From: a virus
Virus record (IMG/VR): IMGVR_UViG_3300013104_000713
Location: 1-29,083 of that record
Length of the DNA: 29,083 nt
Reading direction: 5' to 3' (one strand)
Shown here: piece after piece, positions 1-6,586 of the stretch
Layout of the letters: each line of letters begins with the position of its first letter
How positions within the stretch are numbered: position 1 is the stretch's first letter
The notes under the pieces: model-generated
What the model was told of the DNA's origin: nothing
Database searches by the model: none
The model's input: only the letters and a program-made list of their open reading frames with translations
Position numbers and translations under genes: made by a program

Positions 1-96
1 ATGAGCCTGATCTGGGAAATCCCACGCGTCCTATGGCATCTCGCCAAAGGCTTCATCAACTACGCCCGCGGTCGGGGATTCACGGACGAAGGCTAA
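1..96 (+). CDS. Small hypothetical phage protein, 31 aa (possibly the end of a longer gene)
   Basis: A short frame opens with ATG at the first base of the window and ends in TAA. The protein starts MSLIWEIPRV and has an aromatic, basic, amphipathic middle and an acidic end. The TAA overlaps the ATG of the next gene (TAATG), the same coupling used throughout this region, which supports real translation. Because the window begins exactly here, upstream sequence cannot be checked: this could be the whole gene or only the 3' end of a longer one. I recognise no family. Confidence 0.4.
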   Translation: MSLIWEIPRVLWHLAKGFINYARGRGFTDEG

Positions 97-266
97 TGTC
101 CGTCATCGCCCTCAAGCCTCCAACCGAGCGTAAGCCCGGGCCATATGCGGCAAAGCGCCGCTGCGCCAATCCTTCCTGCCGCTGCTTCCTGAGGACCTGC
201 AACCCGGGCCCTCTCTGCGACCCGTGCTGGTCTAAAAGCCTCCCAGTAGAGGAGAGGGCAGCGTGA
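96..266 (+). CDS. Cys-rich zinc-ribbon-like microprotein, 56 aa
   Basis: I chose the ATG that overlaps the preceding TAA; an upstream in-frame ATG at 33 would overlap the first gene. The 56-residue protein has five cysteines in a pattern CANPSCRC...TC...LCDPCW, suggesting a compact zinc-binding knuckle or ribbon. The region before it is basic and Pro-rich. Such tiny zinc proteins are common in phage accessory regions and may bind nucleic acid or protein, but nothing in the sequence fixes the role. A GGAGAGGG run near its 3' end could serve the next short frame. The Cys pattern is seen; metal binding is inferred. Confidence 0.6.
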   Translation: MSVIALKPPTERKPGPYAAKRRCANPSCRCFLRTCNPGPLCDPCWSKSLPVEERAA

Positions 267-270
267 CCTC

Positions 271-363
271 GTGACCTTCTGGAGAAGACGACACAAGCTC
301 CACCTCAAGACCTGGCCCCTCTCTCAGCCCTTCGGGTTGTTCTTGGAGGGGAGGAACACGTGA
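271..363 (+). CDS. Possible small basic protein, 30 aa
   Basis: A GTG-started frame fills the otherwise empty gap between two better-supported genes. Its TGA overlaps the GTG of the next gene (GTGA), as with neighbouring pairs, and a GGAGAGGG stretch lies about 12 bases upstream. The product begins VTFWRRRHKL and is strongly basic and aromatic. The only support is position and stop/start overlap, and the last part also holds the ribosome-binding site of the next gene, so it may be just an untranslated leader. Confidence 0.25.
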   Translation: MTFWRRRHKLHLKTWPLSQPFGLFLEGRNT

Positions 364-674
364 ACCGGGAGGACTTCGTGATGACCCTGCGAGCATCGGC
401 TGGCGGTGTCTCACTGAGGCTCGATCACCCTCGCCAGGTGTGGCCCATCGTGGGCGTCGCCCGGAGGAATGGCCGCCGTCTATTCCTCGCCCTCCCCGGC
501 GGATACGGCGTCACGCTCCACCGCAACGGCGGCGTCAGCTTCCCCGGCCTCCCACGCTCCGGTGGGACGTCGATCCTTTGGGGCGCGGCTAACGAGCGCG
601 TCAGGACTCTGGGTCGCAAGCATCGCGCCTTCCATCTCGGCCCGGTCGGGGTCTATGTCGGGAGGGACTTCTGA
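360..674 (+). CDS. Hypothetical phage protein, 104 aa
   Basis: The GTG start at 360 is preceded by a strong purine-rich ribosome-binding site (GGAGGGGAGG), which favours it over the internal ATG eight codons in. The protein is rich in Gly, Arg and Val with alternating hydrophobic residues, suggesting a small all-beta fold; it has no cysteines or membrane segment. Its TGA overlaps the ATG of the next gene (TGATG), so the two are probably translationally coupled. No family is recognised. It belongs to the small-gene run upstream of the terminase, where phages carry variable, often host-modulating genes. Confidence 0.6.
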   Translation: MNREDFVMTLRASAGGVSLRLDHPRQVWPIVGVARRNGRRLFLALPGGYGVTLHRNGGVSFPGLPRSGGTSILWGAANERVRTLGRKHRAFHLGPVGVYVGRDF

Positions 675-988
675 TGAAGCTCCCGAGGCTCGTCTCAATC
701 GAGGGAAGGATCTTCAAGATCGCGTGGGAGCGAGGGATCCTTTTTACCCGCTGGCGTCTCAAGGAACGCCTGAGCGGAGCCGTTGTAATGAAGGAGCCTG
801 CCCCGGGTCGCACCAACCGGGAGCGCCTGGTTGCCACGGGGCTCTCGCTCAGCGTCGGTAACGCGCGTGTTGCGGCGCAGACCTGGCTTGCCATCCACCG
901 GCCGGCGGAGATCGATGAAGCGGCAAGCTGCTCCGGGGCCGAATCCGTCGCCGATCTCCTGCGCCACCCAGACTGTCTCGCTCTCTGA
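674..988 (+). CDS. Hypothetical phage protein, 104 aa
   Basis: The start ATG overlaps the previous stop and the TGA abuts the next ATG with no spacer, so this gene sits in a tightly coupled run. The first 60 residues are basic and hydrophobic (MKLPRLVSIEGRIFKIAWER); the C-terminal third is more acidic, ending in SVADLLRHPDCLAL, a probable helix. There is no signal peptide, membrane segment or catalytic motif I can name. A long frame on the opposite strand overlaps it but has no upstream signals and runs against all neighbours. Confidence 0.55.
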   Translation: MKLPRLVSIEGRIFKIAWERGILFTRWRLKERLSGAVVMKEPAPGRTNRERLVATGLSLSVGNARVAAQTWLAIHRPAEIDEAASCSGAESVADLLRHPDCLAL

Positions 989-1378
989 ATGCGCGCCTGC
1001 CTCGGAATCCCCGGCAAGCCTTGCGGTCGCATCACCAGCGCAGGCTCCCGCTGCCCTACTTGCAAGAGGGAGTTCCAGCGCCACCGCAAGGCAAGCGGCA
1101 GGACCGGAGAACGCGGCTCGACTCACACTTCTCGTCAGCGCCGACAGCGAGTCCTCGAGCGAGCCAACCACCGCTGCTTCTACTGCTCGGCCCCAGCCAC
1201 GATCGAGGACCACTACATCCCGAAGGCATGCGGGGGCTCAGACGAGGACTCAAACATGGTCGCCGCCTGTCAGCCCTGCAACTCAGCGAAGAGCGACAAG
1301 ATGCCAGCGGAGTTCATGGAGAGCGAGTGGCTGGCGGACCGGTGCCGGGAAGTGGCCGAGCGCCGAGACGCGGCGTAG
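989..1378 (+). CDS. HNH endonuclease, 129 aa
   Basis: This small nuclease has a clear HNH/treble-clef core: a first Cys pair (RCFYC, Cys63/Cys66), the DH dyad in the EDHYIPK motif (Asp74/His75), then a second Cys pair in CQPCN (Cys94/Cys97) followed by NSAKSDK. An extra Cys pair near residues 31-34 (CPTC) may form a second zinc site. HNH proteins next to the terminase genes are known in many HK97-type phages, where they assist terminase in cutting DNA at genome ends. Here the terminase lies about 1.1 kb downstream, which fits that role, although a free-standing homing nuclease cannot be excluded. Confidence 0.88.
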   Translation: MRACLGIPGKPCGRITSAGSRCPTCKREFQRHRKASGRTGERGSTHTSRQRRQRVLERANHRCFYCSAPATIEDHYIPKACGGSDEDSNMVAACQPCNSAKSDKMPAEFMESEWLADRCREVAERRDAA

Positions 1379-1387
1379 AATGCAGGC

Positions 1388-1669
1388 ATGATTCCGGTCA
1401 TCGAGTTCGTCGACTGCACCCCGGAGCAAGTCGCCAGTCGTATTGAGGAGCTGATGCGCGGGGACACGATGGCCCGAAAGGTCGTCATCGTGTCCGTGAC
1501 GGGGCAGACCGTCATCGGCACGTACGAACAAGTTGCTGACGAGGCGGTCGAGGTTGAGGTAGATCCCGTGTCGCAGCACTGCACTCGGGTGCCCTGCTCC
1601 GAGATAGCCAAATTCGGGGAATATGTACCGCCGCTCGACCGCACCGATGAGATAGGTGACCGATGGTGA
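1388..1669 (+). CDS. Hypothetical phage protein, 93 aa
   Basis: A 93-residue acidic protein. The N-terminus (MIPVIEFVDC) and the middle segment VIVSVTGQTVIGTYEQV look like beta strands of a small barrel, possibly SH3- or OB-like, followed by a charged tail ending DEIGDRW. No family is recognised. The start is the only plausible ATG, with only a weak purine stretch upstream. Its stop overlaps the next gene's ATG by seven bases. It is part of the small-gene block between the HNH nuclease and terminase. Confidence 0.55.
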   Translation: MIPVIEFVDCTPEQVASRIEELMRGDTMARKVVIVSVTGQTVIGTYEQVADEAVEVEVDPVSQHCTRVPCSEIAKFGEYVPPLDRTDEIGDRW

Positions 1670-1896
1670 GTAAGAAGCAGGGCATGGAGCAGCCTCAGCC
1701 TCTCATCATCATTCACCAGCGGGTTTCGTCGCTCGGCTTCCGTACGGGTGACTATGGCTACTTCCGCTGGAGCGGATTCACGGCTCCATGTTCCCTGCGC
1801 GCTTGGCTCTCATATCGGTTCGGGACTGCTGAGACTCGCCATCTACTGATCGATGAAGCGGCCGCTGCTCGCCGTGGAGACAATGGCGATGCCTGA
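1663..1896 (+). CDS. Hypothetical phage protein, 77 aa
   Basis: This 77-residue protein begins inside the end of the previous gene, an arrangement typical of coupled phage genes. It has an aromatic centre (DYGYFRWSGFTAP) and a C-terminal helix rich in Ala and Arg. No Cys pairs, membrane segment or known motif is visible. The stop at 1894-1896 lies a few bases after the start I prefer for the next gene. Antisense frames over this segment are judged to be shadows. Confidence 0.5.
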   Translation: MVSKKQGMEQPQPLIIIHQRVSSLGFRTGDYGYFRWSGFTAPCSLRAWLSYRFGTAETRHLLIDEAAAARRGDNGDA

Positions 1897-2065
1897 TGAG
1901 ACCGAGCACAGCATCGAGTACATCGAAGTAGGCGCGTGGCAGTTGGACAGGCCGATCATCCAGGCGCGTTGCCAGTGCGGATGGGAGACTGACCGCAAGC
2001 CAGGCGACAGGTCGGTAGTCGAAGCAGCGGCTGATCGGCATCTCAGGCAGTCAGTCGCCCCATGA
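1889..2065 (+). CDS. Hypothetical phage protein, 58 aa
   Basis: Several in-frame starts exist. I chose ATG 1889 because GGAGA at 1876-1880 lies 8 bases upstream; from ATG 1883 the spacing would be only 2 bases, and ATG 1853 has no ribosome-binding site and would overlap the previous gene widely. The product is acidic at the N-terminus (MPDETEHSIE) and contains CQCGWET, a CxC pair followed by Gly-Trp that often marks a small metal-binding or beta-hairpin element. A C-terminal helix follows. Its TGA overlaps the next ATG (ATGA). Function unknown. Confidence 0.5.
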   Translation: MPDETEHSIEYIEVGAWQLDRPIIQARCQCGWETDRKPGDRSVVEAAADRHLRQSVAP

Positions 2066-2355
2066 AGGTCTTCGTGCTGATGGCAGATGGCGGCTACGAC
2101 GGGGACGCGCTTCTCGGCGTGTACGCAACCGCCGAGAAGGCGCGCGAAGCAAGCGAAAGCGATGCTTTGACTGGCGAGGGTGTGCCAATCATCTACCCAG
2201 ATGGCAGGACCGAATTGCAAAAAGAGCGTATCGAGACCTACGTTGAGCCTGTCGAGGTTGATGCCCCCCCGGATGAACGGCAGACGGGAATCGGGCGATC
2301 CCGCGAAGAGGAACACCGACGCCAGATGATCCAGCGCTTCGCTGACCGACGCTGA
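2062..2355 (+). CDS. Small conserved-type phage protein with alpha/beta start, 97 aa
   Basis: The protein starts MKVFVLMADGGYDGD and continues GVYATAEKAREA, a pattern of beta strand, acidic turn, beta strand and helix that I have seen in small phage and bacterial proteins whose job is not known. The second half is charged, with helical stretches and an Arg-rich end. It is the last gene of the upstream block: after its TGA comes the longest non-coding stretch before the terminase genes. The ATGA overlap with the previous gene supports its start. Confidence 0.6.
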   Translation: MKVFVLMADGGYDGDALLGVYATAEKAREASESDALTGEGVPIIYPDGRTELQKERIETYVEPVEVDAPPDERQTGIGRSREEEHRRQMIQRFADRR

Positions 2356-2513
2356 CGCTCCTGAGCATAGGGCGGCACGCCGAGCGGTGACGACACTCGC
2401 CGCCCGGCTCCCAAGAGGGGGGGCGGGGGGTCGATCTCGGATCGCGTGCTCATCCGACACCGGCTCCCCCCTTGTCGCGAAAAAGAATCGATCGAGCTAG
2501 GGGGCATGTCCCG
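2356..2513. other. Non-coding gap upstream of terminase; candidate packaging (cos/pac) region
   Basis: This 158-base interval has no credible gene. It contains a run of seven G, one C, then six G (2417-2430), and a matching run of six C at 2466-2471 that could pair with it. Nearer the terminase gene there is an A-rich stretch (about 2480-2488). Phage genome ends are often cut just upstream of the small terminase gene, so this is the natural place for a packaging site, but that is inference from position; no known cos consensus was identified. Confidence 0.3.
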
Positions 2514-2924
2514 ATGGCTGCTTCCAAGTTCACGCCCGAAATCTGCGAGGGCCTCGTCGAGCTGGTCATCGATGGCTTGACCATCAAGGACGCAGCACGC
2601 GCGATGGAGGTGCGAGAGAAGACGGTCCGGAATTGGCTCGCCAAAGGCCGGAGCGAAGAAGGCGGCCCGTATGCCGCCTTCGCCGAGGCGATCGATGAAG
2701 CCCAGCAAGAGGCCGAGGTCCGCGAAGAGCCGATGGACCGAGACGAGCTGCTGTTGGTTGTCTCGAAAGCCGCACGCAAGGGGTCGGTCCAGGCGATGAA
2801 GCTGATGGAGGAAATGCTCCGTGCCAACAAAGACCCCGGCGACGCGAAGCCCAAAGACGCCTTCGAGGAGCTCGACGCCGAGGACGAGCTCGCAAAGGCG
2901 AGGGAAAAGAGGGGGACCGCTTAA
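2514..2924 (+). CDS. Terminase small subunit-like DNA-binding protein, 136 aa
   Basis: I chose ATG 2514 because AGGGGG at 2499-2504 lies 9 bases upstream; a TTG start at 2472 has no such site. Residues about 5-50 form a helix-turn-helix: TIKDAARAMEVREKTVRNWL is a typical recognition unit of small terminase or transposase-like HTH proteins. The remainder is helical and acidic (VRKKARKGSVQAM-type helices), ending in a charged tail, as in small terminase subunits, which bind the packaging site and load the large subunit. Position directly upstream of, and overlapping, the large subunit supports this. Confidence 0.72.
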   Translation: MAASKFTPEICEGLVELVIDGLTIKDAARAMEVREKTVRNWLAKGRSEEGGPYAAFAEAIDEAQQEAEVREEPMDRDELLLVVSKAARKGSVQAMKLMEEMLRANKDPGDAKPKDAFEELDAEDELAKAREKRGTA

Positions 2925-4365
2925 ACCGCTGACGGTCGACCACTTTCGGGCATATGCCAGCAACCTTGTGCTTGACACCGATGCGCTCTGGCCCGTCCAG
3001 GATTTTCAACTTGAAGTTGCTGCAGACATCCTCGCCGGTGAGCCCGAGGTCTGGATGGTGGTCCCTGAGGGAAACGCCAAGACCACGCTCCTCGCCGGGA
3101 TAGCCCTTTACCACGCTGACTACACCCCATCAGCAGAGGTTGTTCTTGGCGCGTCGTCTCGTGATCAATGCGAGTGGTTGCATCGGCAGGCGGCCGGGTT
3201 CGTGGAAAGAACGCCGGGGCTGAAGAAGCGGTTTCGCGTTTTCGACGGATATCGACGAATCAAAGCGCTCCGGACCGGCGGCCGGATCCAGGTCTTCGCT
3301 GCTGATGAGCGCACGGGCGACGGAGTGATCTTTACGCTTGCCCTCCTTGATGAGCTCCACCGTCATCGCGATCTGCGTCTTTACCGGACGTGGCGAGGCA
3401 AGACGAGAAAGCGCGGTGGGCAGCTAGCTGCCATCTCGACGGCCGGAGAGCCGGACTCCGAGTTCGAGCAGATCCGTGAGCGGCTGCGGACAGAGGCCGC
3501 CGAGATCCATCGTGACGGCGCATACACCAGGGCAGCCAGCGCGGGGATGGTGCTCCACGACTATTCAGTCCCGGCTGACGCCGATGTCGAAGACATGGAG
3601 CAGGTCAAGGCGGCGAATCCGCTATCGACCGTTACCGCTCAAACGCTAGCTGAGGACTTCGCATCGTTCACGATGTCGATGCCACACTGGCGCCGGTTCA
3701 AGTGCAACCAGGCTGTTAGGGGCGTAGAGCGCGCCATAGATGAGGGCGAGTGGGATGGCGCAGGGACCGATGAAGAGATTCCGGTCGGTAAGCCAATCTG
3801 GGTTGGGCTCGATATCGGCTGGAAGTGGGATACGACCGCCTGGGTGCCCTTTTGGTGGCGCGATCACGAGTACCGACTGTTCGACAAGCCGGCGATCCTC
3901 ACCCCGCCTCAGGACGGTACGAGTCTCGACCCGAAAGAGGTGAAGCAGGCGTTCCGCGACATCAACGCCCGGAACCCCGTCGAGGTCGTGGTGATGGACG
4001 AAAGTCGCGCCGAGGACATCGCGGGTTGGCTTCGCGATGAGTTCCCGAACTTGAAGGTGGTCCCCTACGGGCAGGGGAACCCGATGAAGGCCACCGCGGC
4101 GGAGCGCTTCTTGGAGGGGTTGCGCGAGGGCTTCATCAAGCAGCCCCGTGACCCGGAGTTCACCCGGCATGTCCTGAACGCGGTGTCTCGGACTCTCCCG
4201 GACGGACGGGTCCGGTTCGACCGCCCATCGACCTCCCGTAACAAAAGCCAGCAGGGGCGCCGGGTTTGGGATGCGCTGGATGCCGCCTCAATGGTGCATG
4301 CCACGGCTGTGGGCGAGCACCTCGAGGACGAGGACTCCGGCGAGCCCCTGTTCGCCTTCCGCTGA
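2821..4365 (+). CDS. terL: Terminase large subunit (ATPase/nuclease), up to 514 aa
   Basis: This is the DNA-packaging motor. The ATPase domain shows a variant Walker A at residues 80-89 (VVPEGNAKTT, Lys87), Walker B LALLDELH with Asp177/Glu178, and a downstream ISTAG coupling motif. The nuclease domain has three acidic positions typical of RNase H-like terminase nucleases: GLDIGWKWD (Asp331), VVMDES (Asp393) and DALDAASM (Asp484/Asp487). Length fits the family. The GTG at 2821 makes a 104-base overlap with the small subunit; the first 35 residues are Ser/Thr/Arg-rich and may not be translated. A later non-ATG start is possible, since GAGGGGGA lies at about 2909-2916. Function is secure; the start is not. 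Confidence 0.93.
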   Translation: MPTKTPATRSPKTPSRSSTPRTSSQRRGKRGGPLKPLTVDHFRAYASNLVLDTDALWPVQDFQLEVAADILAGEPEVWMVVPEGNAKTTLLAGIALYHADYTPSAEVVLGASSRDQCEWLHRQAAGFVERTPGLKKRFRVFDGYRRIKALRTGGRIQVFAADERTGDGVIFTLALLDELHRHRDLRLYRTWRGKTRKRGGQLAAISTAGEPDSEFEQIRERLRTEAAEIHRDGAYTRAASAGMVLHDYSVPADADVEDMEQVKAANPLSTVTAQTLAEDFASFTMSMPHWRRFKCNQAVRGVERAIDEGEWDGAGTDEEIPVGKPIWVGLDIGWKWDTTAWVPFWWRDHEYRLFDKPAILTPPQDGTSLDPKEVKQAFRDINARNPVEVVVMDESRAEDIAGWLRDEFPNLKVVPYGQGNPMKATAAERFLEGLREGFIKQPRDPEFTRHVLNAVSRTLPDGRVRFDRPSTSRNKSQQGRRVWDALDAASMVHATAVGEHLEDEDSGEPLFAFR

Positions 4366-4414
4366 GCCTCTCCGCCCGACCGTCACCGACCTTTCTCGAA
4401 GGAGCCGTATCCCG

Positions 4415-4564
4415 ATGAAGCTTCCGCTGCCCGTTGCCCTCCTTCTCTTCGTAGCCGGTATTGGGCTTGCCTTGGCTGGGCTGGTGCTGCTCTCCGTGCC
4501 GGTGGCGATGGTGGTTGGTGGTGGGGGGTTGGCGTTCGGGATCTGGAAAGGGGTGGAGGTCTGA
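4415..4564 (+). CDS. Small membrane protein with two hydrophobic segments, 49 aa
   Basis: The ATG at 4415 follows AAGGAG at 4399-4404 with 10-base spacing, which selects it over upstream in-frame starts inside the terminase gene. After MKLPLP almost the whole protein is hydrophobic, forming two likely membrane helices (about residues 5-26 and 27-44) linked by a short turn, with a charged end GIWKGVEV. Short two-helix proteins in phages can be holins or membrane modulators, but the location between terminase and portal, far from the lysin, makes holin unlikely. Its TGA overlaps the ATG of the next frame. Confidence 0.6.
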   Translation: MKLPLPVALLLFVAGIGLALAGLVLLSVPVAMVVGGGGLAFGIWKGVEV

Positions 4565-4629
4565 TGCGTCTGGCGCGGCTGCTGAGCGACTTCACTCCCA
4601 CGATCCCGTCTTTTGGCGGTGAGAAATAG
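4564..4629 (+). CDS. Possible leader-type small protein, 21 aa
   Basis: A 21-codon frame is bracketed by a TGATG overlap with the membrane-protein gene and a TAG directly abutting the ATG of the next gene. This chain of stop/start contacts suggests continuous reinitiation through the block. The peptide begins MRLARLLSDF, a short amphipathic basic helix. It is too short to judge by coding bias; real existence rests on the spacing only. It bridges what would otherwise be a 65-base gap in the coupled operon. Confidence 0.35.
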   Translation: MRLARLLSDFTPTIPSFGGEK

Positions 4630-4818
4630 ATGTTCGGCTGCGGCCGCAGACGATGCCAGCGCTACGTTGAAAGGGGCCAAACCGACGAGCTGCGGAAGCA
4701 GCGGGACGACTTGCTGCGCCAGGCGGGGCATCAGCCAGGCGATGACACCGAAGCAGTCGATCTGTCGCCTGACGAGCGCGCGGCATATCTCGCCGGTAGA
4801 CAGTTGGGGAGGGCCTGA
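4630..4818 (+). CDS. Small hypothetical protein, 62 aa
   Basis: The protein begins MFGCGRRRCQRYVERG, with a CxxxxC pair and strong positive charge, followed by a probable helix (ELRKQRDDLLRQAG) and a C-terminal helix DERAAYLAGRQLGRA. The start MFG and the end pattern AY(L)AG(R)Q/R resemble the start of the next gene (MFGRR...YWAGFRDAL), suggesting distant relation or a shared interaction motif. TGATG overlap couples it to that gene. Function unknown; it lies between terminase and portal, where head-assembly accessory genes are common. Confidence 0.5.
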   Translation: MFGCGRRRCQRYVERGQTDELRKQRDDLLRQAGHQPGDDTEAVDLSPDERAAYLAGRQLGRA

Positions 4819-5177
4819 TGTTCGGTCGCCGTCACCGCGAAGAGCGCCTGTATTGGGCGGGATTCCGGGATGCACTTGTGCGTGGAGTGCGTGACCCCGG
4901 TAAGCCGACGAGCGGCCCGGCGATAGCCGAACAGCCCCGCTACCCCCAAGGCTTCGAGGACGGCAAGCGGGCGGCGGAGCGTATCCACCGCGACGCTTTG
5001 GTATCCGAGGTCTCCCGTCTCTTCCTGGAGCCCGGGGACACACTGGTGGTCAAGTCGAGGAAGAGGCTGACTCGGGACTCCGTGGAAGAGATCACGGCAC
5101 TGCTCAAACCTCGCTTCCCGGACAACGAGACCCTAGTCTGCGACATTGACATCGACCTTTCGGTAGTTCGGGCGTGA
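4818..5177 (+). CDS. Hypothetical protein upstream of portal, 119 aa
   Basis: A 119-residue protein with a basic N-terminus, a central helix (GFEDGKRAAERIHRDAL) and a C-terminal alpha/beta part: DTLVVKSRKRLTRDSVEEI then a strand VCDIDIDLSVV. It overlaps the portal start by four bases (GTGA), so it is probably made together with the portal. No known family is recognised. It carries no membrane segment or signal peptide. A head-related accessory role is inferred only from location. Confidence 0.6.
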   Translation: MFGRRHREERLYWAGFRDALVRGVRDPGKPTSGPAIAEQPRYPQGFEDGKRAAERIHRDALVSEVSRLFLEPGDTLVVKSRKRLTRDSVEEITALLKPRFPDNETLVCDIDIDLSVVRA

Positions 5178-6538
5178 AGCTCGGCGAAGCGCTCTCGAGG
5201 CGCTCCACTGAAGGCAACATCTCCCTTCAGGAATACCTGAATCAGATTCTGCGCTTGAACGGCGGCCTGTCCCCGTTCATGAATGCCCCGACTACGACCC
5301 TGGGGGCCAAGCAGGAGGAAATCCGGGGGAACTTCGAGGGCTACGCCTATCAGGCGATGAAGGCGAACCCGATCATCTTCTCGTGCATGGAGGCGAGGCG
5401 ATCGGTGTTCTCGGAAGTGGTCTTCAACTTCCAGCGGATGCCCAATGGGAGGCCGGGCCAGCCGTTTACGACAGCAGCCCTGGCGCCGCTCCAGAGCCCG
5501 TGGCCAGGTGTGACGACCAGCAACATGGCCTCGCGGATGATCCAGGACGTCGACCTGGCAGGGAATTGGTTCGGCGCCCGGCGCGCGGGCGGGAAGATCA
5601 AGCGCCTGCGCCCCGACTGGATGACGGTGGTGCTCGGGAGCTACAAGGACCTGGACATCGGGTTCGGCGATGTGGATGCCGAGGTACTGGGTTACATCTA
5701 CGAGCCGGGTGGGAAAGGTGGCAGTGGCCGGCCGATGACCTTCCTGGCCAACGAAGTCGCGCACTTCAAGCCGATCCCCGATCCGACGGCCGAATTCCGC
5801 GGCATGTCCTGGATCACCCCGCTAATCCGAGAGATCATGGGCGACCAAGCCATGACGACCCACAAGCTCCAGTTCTTCGAGAACGGGGCGGTGCCGGGGA
5901 TGGTCGTGAACATGGGGCCGAAAGTTGCTCCCGAGAGCTTCCAGCAGTGGGTGGATCTCTTCGAGGAGGGCCACACCGGGAGCATCAACGCCTTCAAAAC
6001 CATCTACCTCGCCGCAGGCGCCGAGGCGGAAGTGGTCGGCACTGATCTAAAGGCGATCGAATTCCAGGCCGTCCAGGGTCAGGGAGAGACGCGGATCTCC
6101 TCGGCGGCTGGCGTGCCGCCGATCATCGCCAGCCTGTCCGAAGGCCTCAAAGCCGCGACCCTAGCCAACTACGGCAACGCCCGTCGCCACTTCGGCGATG
6201 CGACCATACGGCCGCTGTGGCGTGACGCTTGCGGATCGCTCGAAACGATCATCGAAGTGCCCGTGGCGAGCAGGCTTTGGTACGACGCCTCCGACATCTC
6301 GTACCTGCAAGAGGACGAGAAAGACGCCGCTGAAATCCAGTTCAAACAGTCCGAAGCTCTGAAGCGATTGGTCGAAGCTGGCTACACGCCAGAGAGCGCG
6401 ATGGTCGCGATCGACTCCAACGACCTGAGCCGGCTCGAGCACTCCGGTCTCGTCTCTGTCCAGTTGCACCCGCCGGGTTCTGAACCCGGCTCGGCCAGCG
6501 GCTCACAAGCGCCGCCGGCTCCCCCAAGCAGCGAGTAA
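5174..6538 (+). CDS. Portal protein, HK97 family, 454 aa
   Basis: The portal dodecamer forms the DNA entry channel and docks terminase and the connector. The protein shows features of HK97-type portals: YQAMKANPIIFSCMEARRSVFSE near residue 60-80 (the helix where portals begin their conserved core), GNWFGARR, an RLRPDWM strand, FLANEVAHFKP, a GMSWITPLI helix and a GAVPGMVV segment in the wing/stem region, then SLSEGLKAATLANYGNARRHFGD. The C-terminal tail carries AGYTPESAMVAI and a low-complexity Pro/Ser end, as in many actinophage portals. Length is normal. The GTG start overlaps the preceding stop. It is followed by protease and capsid genes in standard order. Confidence 0.92.
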   Translation: MKLGEALSRRSTEGNISLQEYLNQILRLNGGLSPFMNAPTTTLGAKQEEIRGNFEGYAYQAMKANPIIFSCMEARRSVFSEVVFNFQRMPNGRPGQPFTTAALAPLQSPWPGVTTSNMASRMIQDVDLAGNWFGARRAGGKIKRLRPDWMTVVLGSYKDLDIGFGDVDAEVLGYIYEPGGKGGSGRPMTFLANEVAHFKPIPDPTAEFRGMSWITPLIREIMGDQAMTTHKLQFFENGAVPGMVVNMGPKVAPESFQQWVDLFEEGHTGSINAFKTIYLAAGAEAEVVGTDLKAIEFQAVQGQGETRISSAAGVPPIIASLSEGLKAATLANYGNARRHFGDATIRPLWRDACGSLETIIEVPVASRLWYDASDISYLQEDEKDAAEIQFKQSEALKRLVEAGYTPESAMVAIDSNDLSRLEHSGLVSVQLHPPGSEPGSASGSQAPPAPPSSE

Positions 6539-6586
6539 GCGCGCCCCGCCCGCCGGGACGCATCACCCACCTCTATAGGAGGACGA

